A stretch of DNA of 6,841 nucleotides from Aliarcobacter butzleri (GCA_012522985.1 JAAYJJ010000095.1:1-6841), one strand, 5' to 3'; positions 1 to 6,351 are shown, counted from the stretch's first letter. Numbers and translations: made by a program. Notes: generated by a model from the sequence alone, not told the origin.

Positions 1-1
1 A

Positions 2-463
2 GAAGACAATGTTAGTTCTTTAAGAAATAGGCTTGAAAGTATAGAGAGCAAGATTGTTGATAATACTTATATACCAACTCAAGGTATTTTCTATAACGGA
101 CAAATATTTGATGCTTATGTATTTATCAATGACTTACTCAAAGAGGCTAAGGGTAAAGTAGTATTAATAGATAACTATATAGATGATAGTGTTTTGACTT
201 TATTTAGTAAATATCCTAATATTCATTTTACTATATATACTCAAAATATTTCTAAACAATTAAATTTAGACTATATAAAATACCAAAAACAATATACCAA
301 TATAGAGTTAAAAATAAACAAAAACTTTCATGATAGGTTTATTATCATAGATGATAAGATATTATACCACTTAGGAGCAAGTCTAAAAGACTTAGGCAAA
401 AAGGTCTTTGCTTTTAGTAAACTTGATGTGGATATAGAGATGTTTTTAGATAAAGGTTTTTAG
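2..463 (+). CDS. ORF6N domain protein, C-terminal part (5' end outside window)
   Basis: This is an open frame without stops from the left edge to TAG at 461-463. It gives 153 visible residues; the N-terminal DNA-binding half is missing. The visible part begins with a short helical stretch (about residues 1-20), then a phospholipase D-like fold: GIFYNGQIFDAY (28-39), a strand GKVVLIDNYIDDSVL (51-65), a degenerate catalytic-type motif HDRFIIIDD (110-118) and LGASLKDLGKK (124-134). I recognise this order from ORF6N-domain proteins, which are common in Bacteroidota and Campylobacterota genomes and in prophage or accessory regions. The classical HxK of active PLD enzymes reads H110-D-R112 here, so nuclease activity is doubtful. 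The first internal ATG (194) lies inside the conserved region and is not the true start. The role is probably DNA binding or regulation in an accessory locus; this is inferred from the family. Confidence in the family is good, in the function low. Confidence 0.8.
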   Translation, partial: EDNVSSLRNRLESIESKIVDNTYIPTQGIFYNGQIFDAYVFINDLLKEAKGKVVLIDNYIDDSVLTLFSKYPNIHFTIYTQNISKQLNLDYIKYQKQYTNIELKINKNFHDRFIIIDDKILYHLGASLKDLGKKVFAFSKLDVDIEMFLDKGF

Positions 464-466
464 GAA

Positions 467-484
467 GTAAGGTTTGCGTCTCAC
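467..484. repeat. Possible decayed copy of the 18-bp palindrome
   Basis: The 18 bases begin GTAAGG and end GTCTCAC. They are preceded by GGAA, just like intact units at 589-606 and 3024-3041, and start only 3 bp after the ORF6N stop codon. The two arms no longer pair well. It fits a degenerate member of the repeat family, but the call rests only on length, ends and flank. Confidence 0.35.
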
Positions 485-493
485 CCACCAAGT

Positions 494-522
494 GTTAAGA
501 GCTAAGCGTTCAGCGTTAAGAG
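494..522 (+). repeat. GTTAAGAG direct repeat around a TAAGCGTTCAG word
   Basis: GTTAAGAG occurs at 494-501 and 515-522, either side of TAAGCGTTCAG (503-513). The same 11-base word appears twice in the tandem block at 2880-2907, in the same orientation. It therefore belongs to the wider repeat family of this locus but does not follow the mirrored layout of the palindromes. Confidence 0.6.
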
Positions 523-525
523 TTG

Positions 526-656
526 GTGACATTCTTGTGCTTTAGCACTCTCTTTGAGAAAATGTCACTTCCAAGTGGTTTTTAGGAAGTGAGACTTTAG
601 TCTCACCAAGTGAGGTTAAAACCTCACCTCCAAGGTGACAATGAATTGTCACTTCC
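526..656. repeat. Left palindrome array (inverted partner of 2918-3041)
   Basis: Four GTGA...TCAC palindromes lie in a row. At 526-568 is GTGACATT/AATGTCAC with a 27-base loop that holds a second hairpin, GTGCT-TT-AGCAC (537-548). At 589-606 is GTGAGACT-TT-AGTCTCAC, at 610-627 GTGAGGTT-AA-AACCTCAC, and at 635-652 GTGACAAT-GA-ATTGTCAC. Outer flanks are GGAAG and CTTCC, and spacers are CAA and CTCCAAG. Bases 585-656 match 2918-2989 in inverted orientation at 71 of 72 positions. The array ends 10 bp beyond the stop codon of the leftward TadG-like gene and fills the convergent spacer after the ORF6N gene, so it may also act as a two-way transcription barrier. There is no proper T-run directly after any stem; only T5 at 579-583 follows a weak 4-bp stem. 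No gene is seen in 464-666. Confidence 0.92.
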
Positions 657-666
657 TAATAAACTC

Positions 667-1911
667 TTAAAGCGATGGTATATATTCCTCGACTATAGTA
701 TATCCTTCTCCGCCTTCACTACCCATAGCAAGTTCTCCTTCTTCTATACTTATAGGTACAAGTTCTTGAGTAGTATCCAAAATAGCATCATTAAAGTCTT
801 TATCTCCACCTTTCCATTGATCTTCAAAGGTTATGATATACTCATCTTTTGGATCTTCGCCGTACTCGTATAATATACCGTTTTGTTCAGCATAATACTC
901 CCATGAAGCCCATTTATCATCTTCATTGGTCTTTTCCCACCATAAACAAGTACCTAAAGGTCCTCTTTTTGTACATTTGTATTTAGGAAAATCACCAGTT
1001 ATAAAGTTGATATATGCTTGATGTTGGCTTTTGGCTACTATATGCATATGATCATATCCATCAAGGTTGAATGCTGTATCTTGAAAATAGGCATCTCTGT
1101 TGTGTTTTGAGAAAAGCCCTGTATTGCCTTTGTTTTCATCTAATACTTCACCGTTGATTACAAGCTTTCTATTTGTTGGATGACATCCGTTATTGATCCC
1201 AATAGGTCCTAAGGAGATATTTTTTTTATTGTATTTTACTTTATTACCATCAGATATCATAAAAAATCTCCAACCAGATCCTGTAACAACTTTTTCAAGA
1301 TTGACTTGCTTATTTTTGTTTTTGCTATCATAAATGATGATTACCTCTGGATCTACGATACAGCCGTTTTTGTCAAGTCTATATACACCTATTACATTGT
1401 CATAACCAGCTTTACTATGTCCAAAATGCATACTTATTTCTGCTGGTTCTTGTTTAAAGAACTCACCATATATGATATCATCTATCTTAAAACTACCAGC
1501 ACCTACCAAGCTATACCAAAAACCTTTATACTCCAAGCCACTTATCTCGACTTTGACAAAGTCTGCTACTGTATCATTTGTAGTGTCTATCCACATAAAC
1601 TTGATATTACCATTTTCTATCATTTCTCTACCCAAAGGAGTACCTTTGAGTATATCTTGAGCTATTTGGTTGGAAAGATCTATGTTTTTGGTTCTTATAT
1701 AGGTTTTGCTCAAAGCCCTAGTAACACAGTGTGATATCTCTTGGGCTTTAGTGTATTTGGTTCTCATTTCTATCTCATCAGCTACAGTAGCACCTAGTCC
1801 AACAAGTACAAAAATCAAGAAAAATCCCAAAAATATCTGATCTATGATTGATTTTTTGTATTTTACTTTAGTAAATAATTTTTTAAGTAGATTGTTTGGA
1901 GTATGTTTCAT
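667..1911 (-). CDS. TadG-like membrane-anchored pilus protein with DUF4114/LruC-like C-terminal domain
   Basis: The 414-aa product starts at ATG 1911, with AGGA six bases upstream overlapping the stop of the peptidase gene. It has a basic N-terminus (K8-K20), one membrane segment (about 22-43), then residues typical of TadE/TadG proteins (DEIEMRTKYTKAQEISHCVTRAL, about 45-67), and a large exported part. Residues about 207-380 look like a DUF4114/LruC-type beta domain: GSGWRFFMISDG (211-222), AYFQDTAFNLDGYDHMHIV (274-292) and the acidic signature ITFEDQWKGGDKDFNDAIL (360-378), a likely metal-binding loop. C313 and C322 bracket a 10-residue loop and could form a disulfide. The tail (381-414) is acidic. 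As the last and largest cassette gene, next to pilins and a prepilin peptidase, it is probably a minor tip subunit or adhesin. No prepilin G|x cleavage site precedes the membrane segment. The family calls are from recognition, not a search. Confidence 0.75.
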   Translation of the reverse strand: MKHTPNNLLKKLFTKVKYKKSIIDQIFLGFFLIFVLVGLGATVADEIEMRTKYTKAQEISHCVTRALSKTYIRTKNIDLSNQIAQDILKGTPLGREMIENGNIKFMWIDTTNDTVADFVKVEISGLEYKGFWYSLVGAGSFKIDDIIYGEFFKQEPAEISMHFGHSKAGYDNVIGVYRLDKNGCIVDPEVIIIYDSKNKNKQVNLEKVVTGSGWRFFMISDGNKVKYNKKNISLGPIGINNGCHPTNRKLVINGEVLDENKGNTGLFSKHNRDAYFQDTAFNLDGYDHMHIVAKSQHQAYINFITGDFPKYKCTKRGPLGTCLWWEKTNEDDKWASWEYYAEQNGILYEYGEDPKDEYIITFEDQWKGGDKDFNDAILDTTQELVPISIEEGELAMGSEGGEGYTIVEEYIPSL

Positions 1912-1919
1912 TTTCTATC

Positions 1920-2333
1920 CTATATCCATATATCGCAAAGCACTACGGCTACAAACATAGCAGGTACCATAGGAGCAAAACGTCTTTTTTTAATCTTTTG
2001 GTAAAAGAGCAAAAAAAGAAGTTGTAAAATCCCACTTATTATCAAATACCATGCAAACTTTAGAGGATGGTTTATATACATAGAGATCAAAATAAGATAT
2101 TTTATATCCCCACCACCTACAAATCCAAGCCCCAAAAGAGATACCACATAAAAGAACACAATAAGAAAAAGGGGCAAGATTAGATACATCCATGTAGCAC
2201 TTCCATCAAGTAAACCAAAAGTTACTATCATCACCCCTAGTAGTGCTATGAGTTCATTGGGTACGGTATATCTTGTACAATCAAAATATACCAAAAACAA
2301 AGAGACTATATAAAAGGATAGTACTACTATCAA
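1920..2333 (-). CDS. Prepilin peptidase, CpaA/TadV type (A24 family)
   Basis: This 137-aa, mostly hydrophobic protein has both aspartates of the A24 aspartic protease family: D18 in YFDCTRYTVPN and D76 in GGGDIK. The late APMVPAM motif (120-126) is also typical. It lacks the cytoplasmic N-terminal domain of PilD, and its length fits the short CpaA/TadV class of Tad/Flp pilus systems. It should sit in the inner membrane and cut the prepilin after its glycine; the likely substrate is G14|A15 of the pilin two genes upstream. The start is TTG at 2333. A stop codon lies three codons upstream in frame, so no earlier start is possible, and AAGGA (2343-2347) sits 9 bases upstream, overlapping the TAA of the preceding gene. 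Spacing to the neighbours is 12 bp upstream and 8 bp downstream, so it is clearly co-transcribed. Confidence 0.88.
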   Translation of the reverse strand: MIVVLSFYIVSLFLVYFDCTRYTVPNELIALLGVMIVTFGLLDGSATWMYLILPLFLIVFFYVVSLLGLGFVGGGDIKYLILISMYINHPLKFAWYLIISGILQLLFLLFYQKIKKRRFAPMVPAMFVAVVLCDIWI

Positions 2334-2345
2334 GAAGTGCTATCC

Positions 2346-2486
2346 TTATTTGCCATAAAAATCATCCAAGGCTTTATCTATTTTATCTTGGACATAAGTA
2401 CCCTGTCCATCAAAGTACCTATAGACTGCAACCACACTTGTAACAGCTAGGATTACCATAAGAAGTGTTACAAGTATCCGCTCCAA
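2346..2486 (-). CDS. Short leaderless paralogue of the pilin (46 aa)
   Basis: This frame, below common ORF cut-offs, runs from TTG 2486 to TAA at 2346-2348. The product begins (M)ERILVTLLMVILAVTSVVAV and ends with DKALDDFYGK. It aligns with the mature pilin encoded just upstream: MERILVTLLMVILAV against MDKILVTLLLVIIAV, and a shared late xxLDDxxGK pattern. It has one membrane helix (about 4-22) and a short charged tail. It lacks the leader with cleavage glycine; the TTG is directly preceded by an in-frame TGA, so no leader can be added. AGGA lies 6 bases upstream of TTG. Gaps are 34 bp from the pilin stop and 12 bp to the peptidase start. It is likely a minor pilin or pseudopilin inserted without processing; a decaying duplicate is the alternative, though the intact frame and ribosome site argue against that. 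Confidence 0.72.
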   Translation of the reverse strand: MERILVTLLMVILAVTSVVAVYRYFDGQGTYVQDKIDKALDDFYGK

Positions 2487-2520
2487 TCATATTCCTATAT
2501 ATCTAAAACACTCTTTGTGA

Positions 2521-2724
2521 TTATTTACCAGAAAGCCCATTATCATCCAATACCTCTCCAATTCGTGTGTTCGCTTGATTTTTTACTACGTTAATTTCAT
2601 CCTTCATCCAACCACCAAGTCCTACTACTAAACCAACAGCTATTATAACAAGCAGTAGTGTAACTAAGATCTTATCCATAGCACCTTTTGTATCTTTTAA
2701 CGTCTTTTTCAAAAAGTTTATCAT
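2521..2724 (-). CDS. Flp-like class IVb prepilin (major pilin candidate)
   Basis: The 67-aa product has a type IV prepilin layout: a basic leader MINFLKKTLKDTKG (1-14), a predicted cut after G14, a long hydrophobic helix ILVTLLLVIIAVGLVVGL (19-36) and a short charged C-terminal part ending in NGLSGK. Size and shape fit Flp-type pilins of Tad systems. One oddity is that the usual glutamate at mature position 5 is absent (I19 is there), with D17 at mature position 3 as the nearest acid. The ATG at 2724 has a strong AAGGAG (2731-2736) six bases upstream, the best ribosome site in the cassette, as expected for an abundant subunit. It is first in the operon, right behind the promoter at 2751-2779. 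The peptidase encoded two genes later is the probable processing enzyme. Confidence 0.82.
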   Translation of the reverse strand: MINFLKKTLKDTKGAMDKILVTLLLVIIAVGLVVGLGGWMKDEINVVKNQANTRIGEVLDDNGLSGK

Positions 2725-2750
2725 AAACTTCTCCTTCTAGCATTTTTGAT

Positions 2751-2779
2751 ATTTTATCATAAAAATTCTTTAAATACAA
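2751..2779 (-). promoter_or_regulatory. Sigma-70 promoter of the pilin operon
   Basis: Read on the minus strand, TTGTAT (2774-2779) and TAAAAT (2751-2756) are 17 bases apart, and TGA directly before the -10 makes an extended -10 element. A start near 2744 would leave a leader of about 20 bases containing AAGGAG. A-rich sequence lies upstream (2780-2820). It drives the four leftward genes. Confidence 0.7.
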
Positions 2780-2838
2780 TAGTTTTTTAGCTTTTTTCAT
2801 AAAAATATAATTTTTTTTATAGTTTAGGCTAGATATAA

Positions 2839-2907
2839 GTGAGTGGTGAATCGTGAGTGGTGAGTTGTGAGTTGATAGTGTTAAGCGTTCAGAGTTAAGC
2901 GTTCAGA
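2839..2907 (+). repeat. 14-bp tandem repeat block (five units, two sequence types)
   Basis: Five 14-base steps follow one another in constant phase. Three are GTGAGT-rich: GTGAGTGGTGAATC (2839), GTGAGTGGTGAGTT (2853) and the diverged GTGAGTTGATAGTG (2867). Two are GTTAAGCGTTCAGA, identical at 2880-2893 (sharing one base with the unit before) and 2894-2907. The block lies between the pilin promoter and the right palindrome array, and its TAAGCGTTCAG core also occurs at 503-513. No coding frame explains it. Confidence 0.85.
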
Positions 2908-2917
2908 ATTAGTATTT

Positions 2918-3041
2918 GGAAGTGACAATTCATTGTCACCTTGGAGGTGAGGTTTTAACCTCACTTGGTGAGACTGAAGTCTCACTTCCAGAGAAAGTCT
3001 CACTTCCAGAATATCGCTTGGAAGTGACATTTCAATGTCAC
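2918..3041. repeat. Right palindrome array (inverted partner of 526-656)
   Basis: Four 18-bp palindromes occur: GTGACAAT-TC-ATTGTCAC (2922-2939), GTGAGGTT-TT-AACCTCAC (2947-2964), GTGAGACT-GA-AGTCTCAC (2968-2985) and GTGACATT-TC-AATGTCAC (3024-3041). Unit order is the mirror image of the left array. Bases 2918-2989 are the inverted copy of 585-656 with one difference (2976). An 18-base tandem duplication follows (2977-2994 and 2995-3012, 16 of 18 identical), which makes the gap to the last unit 38 bases instead of the 20 on the left. The array sits in the divergent spacer between the pilin operon and gtrA; its last palindrome ends 1 bp before the proposed -35 of the gtrA promoter. Confidence 0.92.
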
Positions 3042-3042
3042 C

Positions 3043-3071
3043 TTTATATATAAGTAAATATATGCTAAAAT
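3043..3071 (+). promoter_or_regulatory. Probable promoter of the gtrA operon
   Basis: TTTATA (3043-3048) and TAAAAT (3066-3071) are separated by 17 bases, with TGC before the -10 forming an extended -10. A start near 3078 would leave only about 13 leader bases, which agrees with the weak ribosome site of gtrA. The -35 is poor, so the extended -10 would do most of the work. Confidence 0.55.
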
Positions 3072-3090
3072 AACTAAAAAGTTAAACATT

Positions 3091-3456
3091 ATGAATATAA
3101 TCAAATATTTTTTTGTTGGTGCGATGGCTGCTATAGTAGATATAGGGGTTTTTGTACTACTAGCTAAGGTATTAGGATACAACTATATCTTAGTGGCTAT
3201 TATAAGCTTTGTTTTAGGTACTTTGGTGAATTATCTACTAAGTATAAAGTATGTATTTAGTAGTGGTACTAGATATACAAAATCTAAAGAGATAGGTTTA
3301 GTATATAGTATTAGTGCTATAGGGCTACTTTTAAATGTAGTTATTATTTATATATCTTATAGTGTTTTGGGTGTTGAGCTTGTAAGCTCTAAGCTTATAT
3401 CTACTGCAATAGTCTTTTTTTGGAACTATTTGGCTAGGAAATATTTTGTATTTTAA
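3091..3456 (+). CDS. GtrA family membrane protein
   Basis: The 121-aa product has four predicted membrane segments (about 5-27, 31-51, 67-91, 97-115), the size and layout of the GtrA family. Family-like features are the opening [19 protein letters not shown] (3-21), the [12 protein letters not shown] loop after helix 2 (46-57) and the C-terminal [13 protein letters not shown] (109-121). GtrA proteins are inner-membrane partners of polyprenyl-phosphate-linked sugar pathways and are thought to help move or deliver the lipid-linked sugar; the exact activity differs between members. ATG 3091 is the first usable start after a TAA at 3055-3057, but it has no clear Shine-Dalgarno site (only AAAAG). 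The next gene begins 8 bp later, so the two are translated as a pair. No polyprenyl-phosphate sugar synthase (the usual GT2 partner) is in view. Confidence 0.87.
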   Translation: MNIIKYFFVGAMAAIVDIGVFVLLAKVLGYNYILVAIISFVLGTLVNYLLSIKYVFSSGTRYTKSKEIGLVYSISAIGLLLNVVIIYISYSVLGVELVSSKLISTAIVFFWNYLARKYFVF

Positions 3457-3464
3457 GGGGTGAT

Positions 3465-4871
3465 TTGAAAAAAGTTGCTATTATTGGAGCAGGTCCAGCA
3501 GGGCTTAGTGCTGCTTATGAGCTTGTAAAAAAGGGTTATGATGTTGTCTTGTTTGAAAGTGAAGATATAGTAGGAGGGATCTCCAAAACTATAGATTATC
3601 AAGGCAATAAAATAGACCTTGGTGGGCATAGGTTTTTTAGTAAAATAGATAGAGTCAATAGATGGTGGCATAAGATTTTAGAAGAGGATTTTTTACTAAG
3701 AAGTAGAAAATCAAGGATCTATTTTGAGAGGAAATTTTATAACTATCCAATATCTCTAAACCTAACAACTATCAAAAACTTAGGACTTTTTAGGATGATG
3801 GTAATAGGGCTAACATATATAAAAAGTCTAGTTTTTAAGAAAAAAGAGTATAGTTTAGAGGAGTTTTTTATTAACCGCTTTGGATCAAAGCTATATGAGA
3901 CATTTTTTAAAGACTATACTTACAAAGTCTGGGGAGTGCCTTGTGATAAGATAGATCCACTCTTTGGATATCAAAGGGTTAAGGGCTTATCTATATCTAC
4001 TGTATTGAGTCATGCTTTTAAAAAACTATTTCGTATTCAAAACAAACAAATAGAAACCTCTTTGATAGAAGAGTTTTCTTATCCCAAATATGGCCCAGGA
4101 CAACTTTGGCAAAGAGTGGCTGATATAGTAGTTGATAGAGGGGCTAAGCTTATATATAAAACTACAATATCACAAATAAGTAAAGAAAATGACAAATATA
4201 TCTTATATAGCCAAGATCAAAGATATGAAGCTGATATCGTAATATCTTCAATGGCTTTAAAAGATCTATATAAAAGCTTTGATGATAATATATCTTCAGC
4301 TAAAGAAAATGATATAGCAAAAGATCTTGTTTATAGGGATTTTATCACTGTTGGTTTACTTCTAAAAGAGTTTAAAATAGATAATATTGATGATAATTGG
4401 ATCTATATCCAAGAAAATGATGTTTTGCTAGGAAGAGTGCAGTTTTTTAATAACTGGTCACCATATCTAGTAAATGATAAAAATCTTAAATGGGTAGGTT
4501 TGGAGTATTTTTGTCAAGAGGGTGATAAGATGTGGAGTATGCCAAAAGAGGAGTTTATCTCTATGGCTATAAAAGAGTTTGAGAAGCTAGGATTTATAAA
4601 AAAAGATGATGTAGTAGACTCAACTATAATCTATGTCAAAAAGGCATATCCATCATATTTTGGATCTTATAAGAAGCTAGATATACTTATATCACATCTT
4701 AAATCTTTAGATAACTTCTACTGTATAGGAAGAAATGGACAACATAGATACAACAATATGGATCACTCTATGATGAGTGCATTTGAAGCTGTTGATATCA
4801 TAGAGGGTTTGAGTACTCAAGATAAACTATGGAGTATCAACACTGAAAAAGAGTATCATGAAAGTAAATAA
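3465..4871 (+). CDS. FAD-dependent amine-oxidase/UDP-galactopyranose-mutase-like protein
   Basis: The 468-aa soluble flavoprotein has an N-terminal FAD-binding Rossmann motif, [17 protein letters not shown] (4-20, GxGxxG at 8-13), an acidic E31 at the end of strand 2, then GGISKT (37-42) and [10 protein letters not shown] (51-60). The middle carries [10 protein letters not shown] (151-160), and the C-terminal flavin motif is [22 protein letters not shown] (419-440). This pattern is that of the protoporphyrinogen-oxidase/amine-oxidase superfamily, including Glf-like sugar enzymes. Placement between gtrA and a GT-C-like gene suggests it acts on a nucleotide- or lipid-linked sugar; that is inference, and a true Glf activity is not shown. 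The TTG start at 3465 is supported by AAGGGGTGA just upstream, which begins at the gtrA stop codon. The 3' end overlaps the next gene by 14 bases, so translation is probably coupled. Confidence 0.8.
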   Translation: MKKVAIIGAGPAGLSAAYELVKKGYDVVLFESEDIVGGISKTIDYQGNKIDLGGHRFFSKIDRVNRWWHKILEEDFLLRSRKSRIYFERKFYNYPISLNLTTIKNLGLFRMMVIGLTYIKSLVFKKKEYSLEEFFINRFGSKLYETFFKDYTYKVWGVPCDKIDPLFGYQRVKGLSISTVLSHAFKKLFRIQNKQIETSLIEEFSYPKYGPGQLWQRVADIVVDRGAKLIYKTTISQISKENDKYILYSQDQRYEADIVISSMALKDLYKSFDDNISSAKENDIAKDLVYRDFITVGLLLKEFKIDNIDDNWIYIQENDVLLGRVQFFNNWSPYLVNDKNLKWVGLEYFCQEGDKMWSMPKEEFISMAIKEFEKLGFIKKDDVVDSTIIYVKKAYPSYFGSYKKLDILISHLKSLDNFYCIGRNGQHRYNNMDHSMMSAFEAVDIIEGLSTQDKLWSINTEKEYHESK

Positions 4872-6351
4872 TCTTTTAAACTCAAAAGCTTTTATAGTAG
4901 TAGTTTTATTTGCAAATGCAGTTTTTATGATAAATCTACTTGGATATACTATGTATGATGATGGATGGAGACATCTTGCTATGGCTACAATGTCGCAGGA
5001 TTTGCAATCTTGGCAAAAGGCCTATATACATACACTTTTTAGAGAGTATGATCCATGGTTTATGTGGCATAAGTTTTTGGGTTTTGTTGGAGAGTTTAGT
5101 ACTCATAACAATATCTATATAGCAGTTAATAGTTTTGTCTATTTTTTCTTATCTTTGTGGTATTTTTTGGCTTTTAAAAAGTATTCAAAACTAACTCCTA
5201 GTATAGTACTCTTTTTTGCTATATTTTTACCACTTTTAACTATCAAATACTTCAATCTTCGACCAGAAGTCTTAAGTGGACTTTTTGCTTTGTATGTTTT
5301 GCTTTTTAGATCTAATGTGGCTATTTTTGTGGTATCTATACTTTATGCTCCTATGTATTATGTATATTGGTTTTTTATGGGATATATAGGCTATGTAAAG
5401 CTTGTTTTAGGGCAATTTAGAGCCTTTTTTGCTATTGCTTTTGCTGGAGTGATAGGAAGTGCTTTTCATCTATGGTATGATTTAGATGGATTTGTCTATA
5501 TAACAAAGCTTGTTTTATCCAATGACTCTTTAAGAGGCTCTTATAGTGTGGGGGAGACTTATCCATTTTTGATACCGCTTGAAGTAGTCAATCACTTTGG
5601 AAGCTTTGTAGTAATGCTTAGCTTTATGGCTTTTTCTATGCTTGTATATCTTGTACTTAAGCCCAAAAATGAACTACTTAAAGTCATCATATTTGTACTA
5701 CCTATGATGATAATGCAACTTAGGTTTTTTACTCTTTTGTATCCTTTGATAGTGGCTTTTAGTGTGATACTATTTTCAAATCTACTAAAAGAGTTTGTAG
5801 AAGGTAGAATCTATGAAGTAGTCGATAATATAAAAGAGTTTATAGATAAAAGGACTCTTTTTGGATATTTAGGATCAAAATCTTTTTTTGTGATAGTAGC
5901 ATTATTGTTGATGATAGTTTTTGTAAAAGATATTATAGCTATCAAGGATAATGCAAAAACTATAGATAAAAAACTAGAGAATTTATCATTTTTAAAAGCA
6001 GAAAAATATAAAAATAAAAAAATATTATTTACATCTATGAATAGTGATGGTTATATGGGAATATATCTAAATCCTACAATGTCTATTTATCCTTCTTGTG
6101 CTTTGGGATGGACTGATCATAAGCCAACATTACATGATGTTTCTTTAAGATATGTGTCAGAAGTTAAGATTAGTGAAGAAGAGTTTTTTGCTCTTTTTGA
6201 TGAGATAGATCCAGATTTTTTTATTATTAGTCCATATAGCTCTAAAACTATTTTAAACTTTAGTTTTGAGGAGATGATGGCAAAAAACTTTGTTTTTAAA
6301 GAAGTTGTCAATGGATATGTGGTGTTTGAAAAGATAGATAAAAATGAGTAG
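4858..6351 (+). CDS. GT-C-like multi-spanning membrane protein, putative glycosyltransferase
   Basis: The 497-aa product has about 9-10 membrane segments in its first 360 residues, then a soluble C-terminal domain (about 365-497). The first external loop carries [11 protein letters not shown] (33-43), an acidic pair right after helix 1, as in GT-C enzymes that use polyprenyl-phosphate sugars. The loop goes on with [11 protein letters not shown] (62-72), and [10 protein letters not shown] (132-141) starts a later helix. The C-terminal part (SDGYMGIYL, 396-404; [13 protein letters not shown], 411-423) would face the periplasm by this model. I do not recognise a named family, so the GT-C call rests on topology, the DD loop motif and neighbours. 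ATG 4858 lies inside the end of the flavoprotein gene, with GAAAAAGAG just upstream. The stop overlaps the next gene by 8 bases (ATGAGTAG). It likely adds a sugar to a surface glycan or lipid. Confidence 0.65.
   Translation: MKVNNLLNSKAFIVVVLFANAVFMINLLGYTMYDDGWRHLAMATMSQDLQSWQKAYIHTLFREYDPWFMWHKFLGFVGEFSTHNNIYIAVNSFVYFFLSLWYFLAFKKYSKLTPSIVLFFAIFLPLLTIKYFNLRPEVLSGLFALYVLLFRSNVAIFVVSILYAPMYYVYWFFMGYIGYVKLVLGQFRAFFAIAFAGVIGSAFHLWYDLDGFVYITKLVLSNDSLRGSYSVGETYPFLIPLEVVNHFGSFVVMLSFMAFSMLVYLVLKPKNELLKVIIFVLPMMIMQLRFFTLLYPLIVAFSVILFSNLLKEFVEGRIYEVVDNIKEFIDKRTLFGYLGSKSFFVIVALLLMIVFVKDIIAIKDNAKTIDKKLENLSFLKAEKYKNKKILFTSMNSDGYMGIYLNPTMSIYPSCALGWTDHKPTLHDVSLRYVSEVKISEEEFFALFDEIDPDFFIISPYSSKTILNFSFEEMMAKNFVFKEVVNGYVVFEKIDKNE

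Noticed and set aside
566..583. Rho-independent terminator after the ORF6N gene (small CACT/AGTG stem then T5)
   Set aside because: The stem is only 4 bp and the T-run is short; the larger hairpin 526-568 is 10 bases from the T-run. Not strong enough to list as a terminator.
610..873. Rightward 87-codon frame starting inside the left palindrome array
   Set aside because: It begins in repeat sequence and is antisense to the end of the TadG-like gene; it is a shadow frame with no ribosome site or recognisable motif.
1306..1734. Rightward 142-codon frame inside the TadG-like gene
   Set aside because: Fully antisense to a gene with domain support; composition fits a shadow of the opposite strand.
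2419..2490. A 23-codon frame from ATG 2490 (minus strand) encoding a cysteine-rich peptide with an SCYKCGCS motif
   Set aside because: It overlaps the short pilin paralogue in another frame. The hydrophobic frame from TTG 2486 has clear similarity to the adjacent pilin and ends at the next gene's ribosome site, so the cysteine pattern is most likely a by-product of that coding sequence.
585..2989. Classical insertion sequence or composite transposon
   Set aside because: Inverted ends are present, but there is no transposase or recombinase between them and no direct target duplication outside (bases before 585 and after 2989 differ). Kept only as a mobile or invertible cassette hypothesis.
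2918..3041. CRISPR array
   Set aside because: Units are palindromes with differing arms and gaps of only 3-38 reused bases, with no unique spacers of uniform length and no cas genes.
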